A DNA stretch of 12,785 bases from Candidatus Desantisbacteria bacterium CG2_30_40_21 (GTDB lineage: Bacteria > UBA9089 > CG2-30-40-21). The stretch covers positions 1 to 12,785 of the forward strand of contig MNYI01000076.1 in the NCBI GenBank assembly GCA_001873945.1. Reading direction: 5' to 3'. Shown piece by piece: positions 1-7,706 of this stretch. Made by a program: the position numbers and the translations under genes. Position 1 is the first letter of the stretch. The number at the start of each line of letters is the position of its first letter. Under the pieces are notes generated by a model. That model saw only the letters and a list, made by a program, of their open reading frames with translations, ran no database searches and was not told where the DNA came from.

Positions 1-1
1 T

Positions 2-163
2 CTATTTATGGTTAAAGGAAAGGAGATAATAGAGCGGATTAAACTTGTACTATAGACAGGACGATCTGCTGGAATCGAAGGGTTTGTGATAAAATTAGAA
101 AAATTAGTTGGAACGAGTATTAATGGGAAAACTATAGAGGAAGACCATGTAAAAACTAAATAA
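2..163 (+). pseudogene. REP-associated (Y1/IS200-like) transposase, C-terminal remnant
   Basis: One frame from position 2 to the TAA at 161-163 reads as the C-terminal tail of a REP-associated tyrosine transposase. After an in-frame TAG at 53-55 comes TGRSAGIEGFVIKLEKLVG (56-112), which matches the family tail pattern T-G-R-P-x-G-x-E-x-F followed by a K/R-L-E-x-L-x-G helix. The upstream codons (EIIERIKLVL) are open and compatible with the same family. The catalytic HUH region would lie to the left, outside the window. The internal stop and the loss of the usual basic GRPRK ending suggest decay. Identification rests on recalled family pattern, not on a search. Confidence 0.6.
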
Positions 164-175
164 ATGGTCGCTGTC

Positions 176-209
176 CCTATTTATTCCTATTTATTCATTC
201 CTATTTATT
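176..209. repeat. Three copies of a 10-bp AT-rich direct repeat
   Basis: CCTATTTATT occurs at 176-185, 186-195 and 200-209, the third copy offset by 4 bp. It lies between the two transposase remnants. No function is evident; it may be slippage-derived sequence at an insertion boundary. Confidence 0.7.
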
Positions 210-277
210 AAAAAATATCCTCTTTCCCTATATTTTTTCAAAATGAGAATTGCTGGACACAAATATTATTTTGGGAG

Positions 278-303
278 AAAACCGGGGACAGCACCCGTTT
301 TTT
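278..303. repeat. REP-like imperfect palindrome beside transposase remnant
   Basis: AAAACCGGG and CCCGTTTT flank a 7-base loop (GACAGCA), with one extra C in the left arm. It ends two bases from the stop codon of the minus-strand transposase remnant at 305-403. REP-associated transposases are typically bordered by short GC-rich palindromes that they recognise, so this is probably a cognate REP-like end. The assignment is inferred from position and symmetry. Confidence 0.45.
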
Positions 304-304
304 A

Positions 305-403
305 TCATTTTCTGGGTCTTCCTATCGCTTTTGGTCTTAATGTTCGTCCCAATAATTCTTCTAACCTTGTCGCAAAGGTTTCATCTCCTGCAGGACGACC
401 CGT
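305..403 (-). pseudogene. REP-associated (Y1/IS200-like) transposase, C-terminal fragment
   Basis: Read on the minus strand, positions 403 down to the TGA at 307-305 encode TGRPAGDETFATRLEELLG and then a basic tail ending RPKAIGRPRK. This is the characteristic C-terminal ending of REP-associated tyrosine transposases (G-R-P-x-G-x-E/D-x-F, L-E-x-L-x-G-R-x-L-R-P, G-R-P-R-K). Upstream of about 403 the similarity stops and there is no catalytic domain, so only about 32 codons survive. It points towards the plus-strand remnant at 2-163, so the two are convergent scraps of separate insertions. Confidence 0.65.
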
Positions 404-419
404 AGGGGGAAAATTATTG

Positions 420-448
420 TTGCGGAAACTTTTCTTTTGTGTTATAAT
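420..448 (+). promoter_or_regulatory. Predicted sigma70 promoter for cobT
   Basis: A perfect -10 box TATAAT (443-448) sits 17 bp after a weak -35 TTGCGG (420-425). Transcription would begin near 455, leaving a leader of only about 30 nt before cobT. That leaves no room for a cobalamin riboswitch. Confidence 0.6.
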
Positions 449-483
449 GATGCTTGATAACGATACAAATGAGGTGTAAAATA

Positions 484-1545
484 ATGGAAAAGCTATCAAA
501 AACATTGGCACAAATACAACCGGTTAATTCCTCCCTTAAGGAAATAGCACAGAGAAGGCTTGACAATTTGACCAAACCACAGGCCAGTCTCGGCAGGCTG
601 GAGGAATTGGCAAAACAGGTAGTCTCAATTGTCGGTACATTGACCCCGTGCCTTGAAAAAAAGATTATCTTTACCATGGCTGGTGATCATGGGGTATGTG
701 AGGAAGGGGTGAGTCTTTTTCCTGTAGATGTTACACCACAGATGGTTTATAACTTTCTTCGTGGCGGGGCAGGGATAAATGTTCTGGCAAACCATGTGGG
801 TGCCAGGGTGATTGTGGTTGACATGGGTGTTGCTGTTGACCTTTCACCACAACCAGGGTTGGTAATAAAAAAGGTTGGTTATGGGACAAAGAATATCTCC
901 AAGTGTCCAGCTATGAGCCGCGAAGAAGCGATCCTTTGTATTGAACGAGGGATTGAAGCCTTTGAGGAAGAGCTTGCGGCTAATGGATTGGATATCTGCG
1001 GATGTGGTGATATGGGCATTGGCAATACCACACCCTCATCAGCCATTGTTGCTGCAATAACTGGTGTAGCAGTAGAAGATGTGACTGGCAGGGGAACAGG
1101 GATTTCCGACGCTGCCTGGCTGCATAAGGTAGCTGTTATCAAGCAGGCATTGGCTATAAACCAGCCTGATCCAACAGATGGGATTGATGTTCTGGCTAAG
1201 GTTGGCGGGTTTGAGATAGGCGGGCTGTGTGGGATAATTCTTGCCTCAGCCGCTGCTAAAAAGCCGGTGGTTATTGATGGATTTATCTCTACGGCTGCTG
1301 CCTTGATTGCGTATATCCTGAACCCTATAACCGTACGATATATGATTGCTGGCCATACCTCTGTGGAAAAAGGACAGCAGGCAGCCTTGAAAATGATAGG
1401 GCTTTGTCCTGTCCTGGATTTGCAGATGAGGCTTGGTGAGGGTACGGGTGCAGCATTGGCTATGGGTATTGTTGATGCTGGGGTGAAGATATTGACACAG
1501 ATGGCAACCTTTGGCGATGCTGGGGTTTCAGAGGCAAACGGGTAA
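484..1545 (+). CDS. cobT: Nicotinate-nucleotide--dimethylbenzimidazole phosphoribosyltransferase
   Basis: CobT transfers phosphoribose from nicotinate mononucleotide to 5,6-dimethylbenzimidazole, giving alpha-ribazole phosphate for the lower ligand of cobalamin (cytoplasmic, nucleotide-loop assembly). The 353-residue product has the family landmarks in order: an N-terminal helix with RRLDNLTKPQASLGRLEELA, the TMAGDHGV motif, FLRGGAGINVLA, then GCGDMGIGNTTPSSAI, and a C-terminal GEGTGAALAMGIVDAGVKI that supplies the catalytic glutamate. The length is normal for the family. I chose the ATG at 484, 8 nt after GAGGTG (470-475). An in-frame ATG at 454 lies before this ribosome site and at the predicted transcription start. 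It stands alone on the plus strand and converges with the PEGA gene across 72 bp that hold no convincing terminator. Confidence 0.96.
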   Translation: MEKLSKTLAQIQPVNSSLKEIAQRRLDNLTKPQASLGRLEELAKQVVSIVGTLTPCLEKKIIFTMAGDHGVCEEGVSLFPVDVTPQMVYNFLRGGAGINVLANHVGARVIVVDMGVAVDLSPQPGLVIKKVGYGTKNISKCPAMSREEAILCIERGIEAFEEELAANGLDICGCGDMGIGNTTPSSAIVAAITGVAVEDVTGRGTGISDAAWLHKVAVIKQALAINQPDPTDGIDVLAKVGGFEIGGLCGIILASAAAKKPVVIDGFISTAAALIAYILNPITVRYMIAGHTSVEKGQQAALKMIGLCPVLDLQMRLGEGTGAALAMGIVDAGVKILTQMATFGDAGVSEANG

Positions 1546-1617
1546 GGGAGTGTAAGGGTTATTTCGTGACAGACCCTAAATATTAAAGTGGAGGCATCTG
1601 CCCCCAATTCCCTTGTT

Positions 1618-3276
1618 TTATTCCCGCCTTTTTCCACCTTGATACGATACAGTCATATCATACCTTGCTTTACCCTTTATATCTTTACCAGCACCAAAAA
1701 CAACTTCTGCCCCATTTTTAAATATTTCCTTAAACCCGACTGCCCATCCCTCAACCGTATCAGCCTCCAGCATTAAATTATACACCCCGACAACAATGGG
1801 TATCTCTATCCCGCCAAATCCCCTGTATCCCTTTTCAGAATAATATCCGCCCCCAAGGCAGACATCCCCCTCAAAAAATCTTGATTTTAATGGATAACCC
1901 GTCACTAAAGAAACCCCCTGCTGTGTTACTTTCTCCTTTTTTCTGGCATCGTAAAAATTATAATAAATATCCATGCTTGTATCCTTAGTAAGCCGATGCT
2001 TTAACCCAATGCCCAGCCCGGCCATCCGTATCTCCATCCCTTCAAGCGGTAAACCAAGTTTAAGGATAAATAGCTCCGGATACCTTGCAGCCAAAAAACA
2101 TTCTCCGGACAAAACCATGTTATTGGTTTGAATAGACAAAAGCTCCAGAGAGGGCAAGGCCGGCTTTTGAGGGGCAATCGTTTCTCTTAAGAAAAAACCA
2201 ACCTTTGTCTGCTGCCCACTCTCCACAATAATTTTCCTTCTTTTTGTGGCAAACCCTGATTTCGCCACCTTAAGTGAATATCTTTGTGGGGCAATATCAG
2301 CAACCAACAGGGGCGTTATTCCTTTTAATACTCCATCCAGATAAACATAGGCTGAAGAGGGTTCAGATGTAATCAGGAGTGAGCCTGATACTGGTATCTC
2401 CTTCGGTTTTTCCTGAAGGGATATGAGTATCAAAGAAAGGTTCAAAAGGGAGTAGTTTGGATTAAAGAATTGAAGCATCTCTTCATAGGGATGATAATCA
2501 GGTTTGTTAATCTTGATGGTTATTTCGTTCTTATTATTTTTGAATAAAAGCGGGGTATATCCAATCCCTTTATCATTTATAGTTATTTGTGATGGAGCTG
2601 GTGTTGAGGTAATTATTATCTCCCGATTATTCTTGCCCCAGACTACGGGCACCTTTCTTACCTCATCCCCTGTCCTCACAATCTTACCCTTAACCAATAT
2701 AGCGGTACACTCCTGCTGGGAGGCTTTCGCTATTTGCAACATGCCTGCTTTTTCACCCTTGTGAAAAACATCGAGCATATCATCACTTGCCAGTCCAGAC
2801 AGATTTCCAATATTCAGGATGACATCCCGTCCCTTTGCTTGTTTTATCTGACACCTTAACTCATACCTTGACAAAAATAAATCCAGTAGTTTCCCTTTCA
2901 TCCCTGCTAAATCTGTTCTGCCGGTATCAATAAAGCTGGCATTAATTATCACAGAATCATCATGCTGTATAAAATTTCCCACAACCAGCATATCTACATC
3001 CAAAATCTTGCCAAGTATATATGCCTTTTGTCTGGTAATCTCCCCAACAGCCTGTATTGTCGTTGTTGTCAATATCTTATCCACAGATGCCCTGTCTAAC
3101 ACAGTATTATCCTGAGATAAAACATTTTCAAGGAGTTTTCTGACCGTGTCTTTACCATCCACAGCCACTTGAGGACTTATATCCTCAAGTTCAAGGACAG
3201 CAATTCGGGATGCCCATGACTGGGAAGAAAAAAGCAACAAACAAAGAAATACGCCAATAATAATTTTATTAATCAT
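1618..3276 (-). CDS. Secreted CsgG-like N-domain/PEGA-repeat envelope protein
   Basis: A 552-residue exported protein. Residues 1-22 are a Sec signal peptide (hydrophobic IIIGVFLCLLLF, cleavage likely after SWA); there is no lipobox. Residues 24-120 (RIAVLELED..., then an ILDVDMLVVGNF segment) resemble the nucleotide-like fold of CsgG/FlgO/TolB N-terminal domains. Two PEGA-type beta units follow: about 218-268 (ITSTPAPSQITINDKGIGYTP) and about 297-363 (ITSEPSSAYVYLDGVLKGITP). Residues 375-552 are rich in alternating, glycine-spaced strands (GLGIGLKHRL, GGGYYSEKGYRGFGGIE, AEVVFGAGKDI), like an outer-membrane beta domain. PEGA units are common surface or periplasmic modules, but no specific role is known here. 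The ATG at 3276 follows AAGGTG with a short spacer. It is separated from pncB by 250 bp containing a palindromic repeat, so it may be its own unit. Confidence 0.75.
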   Translation of the reverse strand: MINKIIIGVFLCLLLFSSQSWASRIAVLELEDISPQVAVDGKDTVRKLLENVLSQDNTVLDRASVDKILTTTTIQAVGEITRQKAYILGKILDVDMLVVGNFIQHDDSVIINASFIDTGRTDLAGMKGKLLDLFLSRYELRCQIKQAKGRDVILNIGNLSGLASDDMLDVFHKGEKAGMLQIAKASQQECTAILVKGKIVRTGDEVRKVPVVWGKNNREIIITSTPAPSQITINDKGIGYTPLLFKNNKNEITIKINKPDYHPYEEMLQFFNPNYSLLNLSLILISLQEKPKEIPVSGSLLITSEPSSAYVYLDGVLKGITPLLVADIAPQRYSLKVAKSGFATKRRKIIVESGQQTKVGFFLRETIAPQKPALPSLELLSIQTNNMVLSGECFLAARYPELFILKLGLPLEGMEIRMAGLGIGLKHRLTKDTSMDIYYNFYDARKKEKVTQQGVSLVTGYPLKSRFFEGDVCLGGGYYSEKGYRGFGGIEIPIVVGVYNLMLEADTVEGWAVGFKEIFKNGAEVVFGAGKDIKGKARYDMTVSYQGGKRRE

Positions 3277-3334
3277 ATATCACCTTTTCTTACACTACCT
3301 GAATGCTTAGTCGCCGGAGAAAAATAACTTGCAG

Positions 3335-3438
3335 GAGTCGTGTCATCAATTCGTCTTGGCTGGCTTCGTTGTTCGTCGCTTATGAACAGTAGTATGCTCG
3401 CTTCTCACGCCTTGCCAGCCAAACGACTTGAGTGACTC
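3335..3438. repeat. Imperfect palindromic repeat upstream of the PEGA gene
   Basis: The core arms TTGGCTGGC (3356-3364) and GCCAGCCAA (3414-3422) are perfect reverse complements. The symmetry extends outward with mismatches through GTCGTTT-like bases to GAGTC (3335-3339) and GACTC (3434-3438). The loop of about 50 nt contains CGTCGCTTATGAACAGTAGT. It looks like a dispersed intergenic repeat. It occupies most of the 250-bp gap between pncB and the PEGA gene, which holds no gene. Confidence 0.6.
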
Positions 3439-3526
3439 TTGATGTACAACTTATTTTTTCTTGATTCCTTACTTACACAATTGTCTCACCGAAGTATTTT
3501 TTCTGGAAGAAGAACGCCCCTTGAAT

Positions 3527-4705
3527 TTACAAACCAAGCTTCATATTCCCTAACTGATTCAGCACATAAGTTCTTATCTCTTGTGGAGATAGAATTTGTC
3601 TTTCTAACCTTCCATCTGTCATGATTGGAAGTAGTAATGACTGTAATCTTCCATTGCAGGAACAACTGGGAAGAATATCCTTCTGCATGGAGACAACCTT
3701 TGTTTGATAGCAATTTGTACATCGATACACAGCTTTTGAACCAGACATTTTACCTCGTTTAGCCATAGGAACACCCTCTATTTCAATAATATCCATGCTA
3801 AAATTAATTACCGGGGCATTGCTCAAGGCTGTCCCCACGCCATATCCATCAGCTACAGGGTTTAATTTCTGGATACTGTATTCATCTAATCCGCCACTGG
3901 CAAAGAGTTTTACATGGTTAAAACCCCTTAAATCAAGCTCCCATCGTACCTCTTCCAGGATTTTCTTAAAATTTCCCTGTCTTGAATCATTGGTATCAAG
4001 TTGCAGGGCAAAAAGGTCATTGCCAAGGATTTGTGCTGCCTTAATCGCCTCAAATTTTTCATCTCCAAGGGTATTTATCAGGACAATTTTTTTTGCTGAC
4101 TCGGTTTCATGAAATAATCTGAAAGCTTCCTCGGAACTGCCCAACACAAGGACTAAAGAATGGGGCATTGTTTCTTGTGGCTTTTCTTGTAACATTTCGG
4201 CACTCTTTATTACGGATACGCCATTATACCCACCAATAAACGCTGCTCTGTCTATCATGGGTGACAAGGCTGGGTGCATTCGCTTTGCTCCAAAGCTTAA
4301 GAGAGTCCGTTGTCCGGCTGCAATCCGACACCGCGCCGCTTTGGTTGCAATCCCTGACGATTGACATAAAAGTCCTAAGATGGCTGTTTCCAGCATAGCA
4401 AATTCTGTATACTCTCCAATTATTGATAGAACAGGCATCTCTTCCTTAAATATTGTCCCCTCTGCTAAAACCTGAATATTTGCCTTGAGATTTGAAAGCA
4501 GGCAGATAACCTCTTCTATGCCTGAGAGTACTGCCCAGGAATAGTTTTCCGGCAGGGATGATACCCGGACCTCTGCCTTCACCTGCTTACTGCATTTAGC
4601 CTTTTGCAGTATCTCTACGGTTTTCTTAAAACACACATCTGTTGTTTTGCCCGATTTAATATCCTTTTCAGATGCAATAAAGAAACTCTTTGCCCTACCG
4701 TTCAT
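3527..4705 (-). CDS. pncB: Nicotinate phosphoribosyltransferase (archaeal-type PncB)
   Basis: Converts nicotinate and PRPP to nicotinate mononucleotide in NAD salvage. The 392-residue product has an N-terminal half with YTEFAMLETAILGLLCQSSGIATKA (99-123), the motif FGAKRMHPALSPMIDRAAFIGGYNG (138-162) including His144, and TMPHSLVL (179-186). A type II phosphoribosyltransferase barrel follows, with LQLDTNDSRQG (235-244) and FASGGLDE (268-275), which bind phosphate and PRPP. A C-terminal CxxC...CxC set (Cys329, Cys332, Cys348, Cys350) suggests the zinc-knuckle tail known from short archaeal-type enzymes of this family. It starts 14 nt after pdxJ stops; its GGAGGT ribosome site touches the pdxJ stop codon, so the two are probably co-expressed. 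Its product is also the co-substrate of CobT, encoded at the left of the window. Quinolinate phosphoribosyltransferase is less likely given the HPALSP block. Confidence 0.88.
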   Translation of the reverse strand: MNGRAKSFFIASEKDIKSGKTTDVCFKKTVEILQKAKCSKQVKAEVRVSSLPENYSWAVLSGIEEVICLLSNLKANIQVLAEGTIFKEEMPVLSIIGEYTEFAMLETAILGLLCQSSGIATKAARCRIAAGQRTLLSFGAKRMHPALSPMIDRAAFIGGYNGVSVIKSAEMLQEKPQETMPHSLVLVLGSSEEAFRLFHETESAKKIVLINTLGDEKFEAIKAAQILGNDLFALQLDTNDSRQGNFKKILEEVRWELDLRGFNHVKLFASGGLDEYSIQKLNPVADGYGVGTALSNAPVINFSMDIIEIEGVPMAKRGKMSGSKAVYRCTNCYQTKVVSMQKDILPSCSCNGRLQSLLLPIMTDGRLERQILSPQEIRTYVLNQLGNMKLGL

Positions 4706-4719
4706 AATTTATTAACCTC

Positions 4720-5427
4720 CTACCCTCTCACTATCTCCAACATCTCCCTCACTGCTTCATCAAGCCCTACAAAGAGAGCATGGGAGATAATGCTGTGCCC
4801 GATATTCAGCTCTTCTATCCCTGTAATAGCAACTATTTGTGCTGTATTGCGATAGGTTAGTCCATGTCCGGCCACTACTCTCAGCCCTTGTTTTCTGGCA
4901 AAAGATACAGCCTCAACAATCTTTTCTAATTCTTCTTCAGGATTAATTGAATTTGCATATTGACCTGTATGGATCTCAATCATCATTGCATTTGTTTTTG
5001 CTGAAGCCCTGATTTGAGCGATGTCAGGCTCAATAAAAAGGGAAACCAATATCTTTTGTTCTTGAAGAAGAGAGACAATAGCTGTGATTTTTTCCCTTTG
5101 GCTGATAACATCCAGCCCCCCTTCAGTGGTTAGCTCTTCCCGTCTCTCTGGAACTAAGGTAACCTGATTGGGTTTAATATTTAAGGCAAATTTTACCATG
5201 GCATCGGTGGCAGCCATCTCTAAATTTAACTTGGTTTGTACCAATTCCTTAAGTAGACGGACATCCCTTTCCTGAATATGCCTTTTATCCTCACGAAGAT
5301 GGCAAACAATGCTATCACATCCGGCTAATTCGGCAATTAATGCAGCCTTTACCGGGTCAGGCTCTTTTCCACCCCTTACCTGTCTTATGGTTGCGACATG
5401 ATCAATATTTACACCTAACTGCGACAT
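4720..5427 (-). CDS. pdxJ: Pyridoxine 5'-phosphate synthase
   Basis: PdxJ condenses 1-deoxyxylulose 5-phosphate with 3-amino-2-oxopropyl phosphate to form pyridoxine 5'-phosphate, the last ring-forming step of DXP-dependent vitamin B6 synthesis (cytoplasmic TIM barrel). The 235-residue product carries the diagnostic motifs in order: LGVNIDHVATIRQVRGG (4-20), HLREDKRHI (43-51), KLNLEMAAT (66-74), VTLVPERREELTTEGGLDV (89-107), IEIHTGQYA (150-158) and LNIGHSIISHALFVGL (207-222). The length matches the family. I start at 5427 because homologues begin just before LGVNIDH. The ribosome site AAGGAG is 13 nt away, inside the end of the upstream gene. Only one base separates the upstream stop from this ATG, which implies translational coupling to the STAND protein of the conjugation operon. 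Confidence 0.96.
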   Translation of the reverse strand: MSQLGVNIDHVATIRQVRGGKEPDPVKAALIAELAGCDSIVCHLREDKRHIQERDVRLLKELVQTKLNLEMAATDAMVKFALNIKPNQVTLVPERREELTTEGGLDVISQREKITAIVSLLQEQKILVSLFIEPDIAQIRASAKTNAMMIEIHTGQYANSINPEEELEKIVEAVSFARKQGLRVVAGHGLTYRNTAQIVAITGIEELNIGHSIISHALFVGLDEAVREMLEIVRG

Positions 5428-5428
5428 T

Positions 5429-7594
5429 TTAATATATCCACTCCTTTCCTGTTTCAATTTTTTCCGCTGACAATTGCTCTATTTTTTCAGCCCACTCTTT
5501 GGATTTTTGACTATTTCCTGCATCCAGATAATATTCTGATAGCTTTCGGTACACCTCTGCCATAAGGTCTTTATCCTCAATCCGTTCGGATAATTGGCAA
5601 GCCTTATTAAGGGTTTCGATAGCCTCTGTTACCTCTCCAATAGAGAATGAATTTCTTGCCAGAAACATCAGGCTGTGAATTCGTCCTACATGGAACATAA
5701 TCTTTTCTGCAGCCATAAGCATCTCCTGATAGAACCCTTGTGCCCGTGTAAAATCAGACATGGATTCTGCAATAATCCCCTTGCATTGCCATAGATTAAC
5801 CCAATTTTCTGGCTTAAGGATTAAAGGGGTATATTTATTTAATAACTGTTCTATGGTTTTTGGATAACCTGACTTAATCAATGCCTCCAAATTATGGAAT
5901 ATTATCTCAAATGACTCATTTATACAGCCGCATTCAAAATAATGATAATGGGTTTCAAGATAACTATAAATATCCTTATCTGCATTTTTGGTATTTAACA
6001 AGTTATTAAAACAATCACCTATCTGTTGATGAATTCGCCTGACATCCCTTTCCTGTAACAGAGCTATTTTTTTGGTAATGGAATGGACTATATACTTGTT
6101 ATCTGGATAGATGGTAAACACAAAAAAACCAAGAATAGAATTTATCCTTTCCTCAAAGTCTGAAAGCCTGTATATTTCCTTTGCCATGGTATCATCTGTG
6201 GGCTTTCTTAACAGGGAGAGTAGAAATAAAAGGTTTTTTTCCTCCAGAGAGGCTTCGGAAAATAGCCGTTCCAGAAGATATTTTTCCGCCTCTTCCCTAT
6301 ATCTTGGAAGTTGATTGACCAATTCTTCGGGGTCATACCAATATCGTTGAATCAAGCCTGTAAAGTGTTTTAAGATGTATGGATTTCCACCAACTTTTTC
6401 TATAATTTCTTTCATGATCCTTTCCGGTAGATCCTCCTGCTCTCTGACTTTAAAAAATTGAATTATCTCTCCGTGATTTAATTCACCCAACGAAACAGGT
6501 TCGAGGGATGAGCGTTCTAAAAATTCTACCTTTCGTGGAACAATAAAGACAACCATTGACTGTTTCAATTCCCTGTCAAGGGCAGACAGGATAGCCTTTA
6601 TCGGATCATCCTTGACGGTATATCCTTCCAGATCAAAGAAAAGGGCATATTTGTTTTTCTCTAAGCTGCTTATTAATGCCTGTATCTTTTTATCCATGCT
6701 TGAATTTTGAGCCCTTTTGAGGGTCTTATCTCCAGCCTCAGCCAGAAATGCAGCTAATTGGACAAGTATTATCTCTTCTGTAATATCCTCGTGAAGTGTT
6801 ATCCAAAACACTTTATGTGTATCTTGAATCAATGAGGCAAGTTTTGAGCACAATGCTGTTTTGCCCATACCGGGCAGGCCGCAGACCATGGCTGTATTGT
6901 TTATTTTCAATAATGATTGAAGTTTGCGTAGTTCTATTTCTCTACCTACAAATCCCAAAGCACAGGGAACCCCTTCCAAAAAGGTTTTTATTAATTCTTC
7001 TTCCTTTCCGTCCTGTTCTCCCTTCTTTCGTATCTCATACACAGTCATAGGGGGTATATCTTCAAAATTTTGAATGCCAAGGTTTATAAAATTCAACTCA
7101 GAGTCCAATCTGGAGGTAGCCTCCAGAACATCATATCCATCACGACTCAGGAATATTTTTGTGTTTTTATCCTTTTCTGATTCCCTTTGAGCAAGACTCC
7201 AGAGGGCAGCGACACATTCTAATCCAAACCCCCCCGGTTTTCCACCAGGAAAAGCTGTCTGATGAATGGCTATGGACAGATTAATTAATTCCTTTTTCTT
7301 TTTTTTTCGGCTTAAATGGACAGGGGAATTCAACCATAACGATTGTATCTCCAGGGCAGTGTTAATTGCCTTGACTAATCCAGAGGCAATCTCTTCGGCT
7401 GAAAAGGGAATGGTTATCATCCCATCTTTGGCTTTAATAACATTATCCTTAGCATCCGGAATTCTATCTAACACCATATCTATCAGCGAATCAAACCCAT
7501 CCCTTATATTAACAGCATCCTCTTCCCCTTCCGGACAGATGAGGTTGAAACAAAGAATTACTGTTGGTTCTAATTTTCTGTTTTGTTTTGCCAT
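5429..7594 (-). CDS. Degenerate cyclase-homology domain + STAND NTPase + TPR-like repeats
   Basis: A 721-residue multidomain protein. Residues 10-190 follow the layout of a class III nucleotide cyclase: a first strand VILCFNL, KAKDGMITIPF at the second metal position (Asp57), INLSIAIHQTA for the 'R-x-G-I-H-x-G' strand, FGLECVAALWSLAQ for the 'vN-AaRL' helix, IFLSRDGYDVL, and LGIQNFEDIPPMTVYEI at the end. The first metal Asp appears to be Asn17 and the polar catalytic residues are missing, so it probably binds rather than catalyses. Residues 215-440 are a STAND/AAA ATPase: Walker A GLPGMGKT (239-246), Walker B YALFFDLE (316-323) and VGGNPYILKH (401-410), the 'GG-x-P' sensor. Residues 540-715 are paired helices like TPRs. 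The start at 7594 has AGGAGG with an 8-nt spacer. It likely acts as a switchable scaffold or sensor; its role in the pathway is inferred from position. Confidence 0.78.
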   Translation of the reverse strand: MAKQNRKLEPTVILCFNLICPEGEEDAVNIRDGFDSLIDMVLDRIPDAKDNVIKAKDGMITIPFSAEEIASGLVKAINTALEIQSLWLNSPVHLSRKKKKKELINLSIAIHQTAFPGGKPGGFGLECVAALWSLAQRESEKDKNTKIFLSRDGYDVLEATSRLDSELNFINLGIQNFEDIPPMTVYEIRKKGEQDGKEEELIKTFLEGVPCALGFVGREIELRKLQSLLKINNTAMVCGLPGMGKTALCSKLASLIQDTHKVFWITLHEDITEEIILVQLAAFLAEAGDKTLKRAQNSSMDKKIQALISSLEKNKYALFFDLEGYTVKDDPIKAILSALDRELKQSMVVFIVPRKVEFLERSSLEPVSLGELNHGEIIQFFKVREQEDLPERIMKEIIEKVGGNPYILKHFTGLIQRYWYDPEELVNQLPRYREEAEKYLLERLFSEASLEEKNLLFLLSLLRKPTDDTMAKEIYRLSDFEERINSILGFFVFTIYPDNKYIVHSITKKIALLQERDVRRIHQQIGDCFNNLLNTKNADKDIYSYLETHYHYFECGCINESFEIIFHNLEALIKSGYPKTIEQLLNKYTPLILKPENWVNLWQCKGIIAESMSDFTRAQGFYQEMLMAAEKIMFHVGRIHSLMFLARNSFSIGEVTEAIETLNKACQLSERIEDKDLMAEVYRKLSEYYLDAGNSQKSKEWAEKIEQLSAEKIETGKEWIY

Positions 7595-7617
7595 GGACAG
7601 AACCTCCTGTTCGGGTA

Positions 7618-7687
7618 GTAGCACAGACATTCCTGTCTGTGATTCTAATAATCATACAACAGACACAGACAAGAATGTCTGTGCTAC
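7618..7687. repeat. 24-bp inverted repeat, double-hairpin element
   Basis: Two 24-bp arms (7618-7641 and 7664-7687) are reverse complements with one mismatch, separated by 22 bp. Each arm is itself palindromic: ACAGACA and TGTCTGT around a 4-base centre. The element could fold as one long stem or as two small hairpins. It sits between the second JAMM gene and the STAND gene. No T-run follows, so it is not a standard terminator. I recall this GTAGCACAGACATTC-type repeat as a dispersed intergenic element in several bacterial genomes. Confidence 0.85.
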
Positions 7688-7706
7688 ACCTTCCTTCCTC
7701 CGTACC

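Noticed and set aside
411..483. Cobalamin riboswitch upstream of cobT
   Set aside because: The predicted leader is only about 30 nt and no B12-box-like sequence is visible.
1546..1617. Bidirectional terminator between cobT and the PEGA gene
   Set aside because: Only a 5-bp stem (AGGGT/ACCCT, 13-nt loop) without a T-run is found on either strand.
879..1637. 252-residue minus-strand open frame opposite cobT
   Set aside because: It is the complement of a well-conserved cobT, has no ribosome site and shows only low-complexity Ala/Ser/Pro composition.
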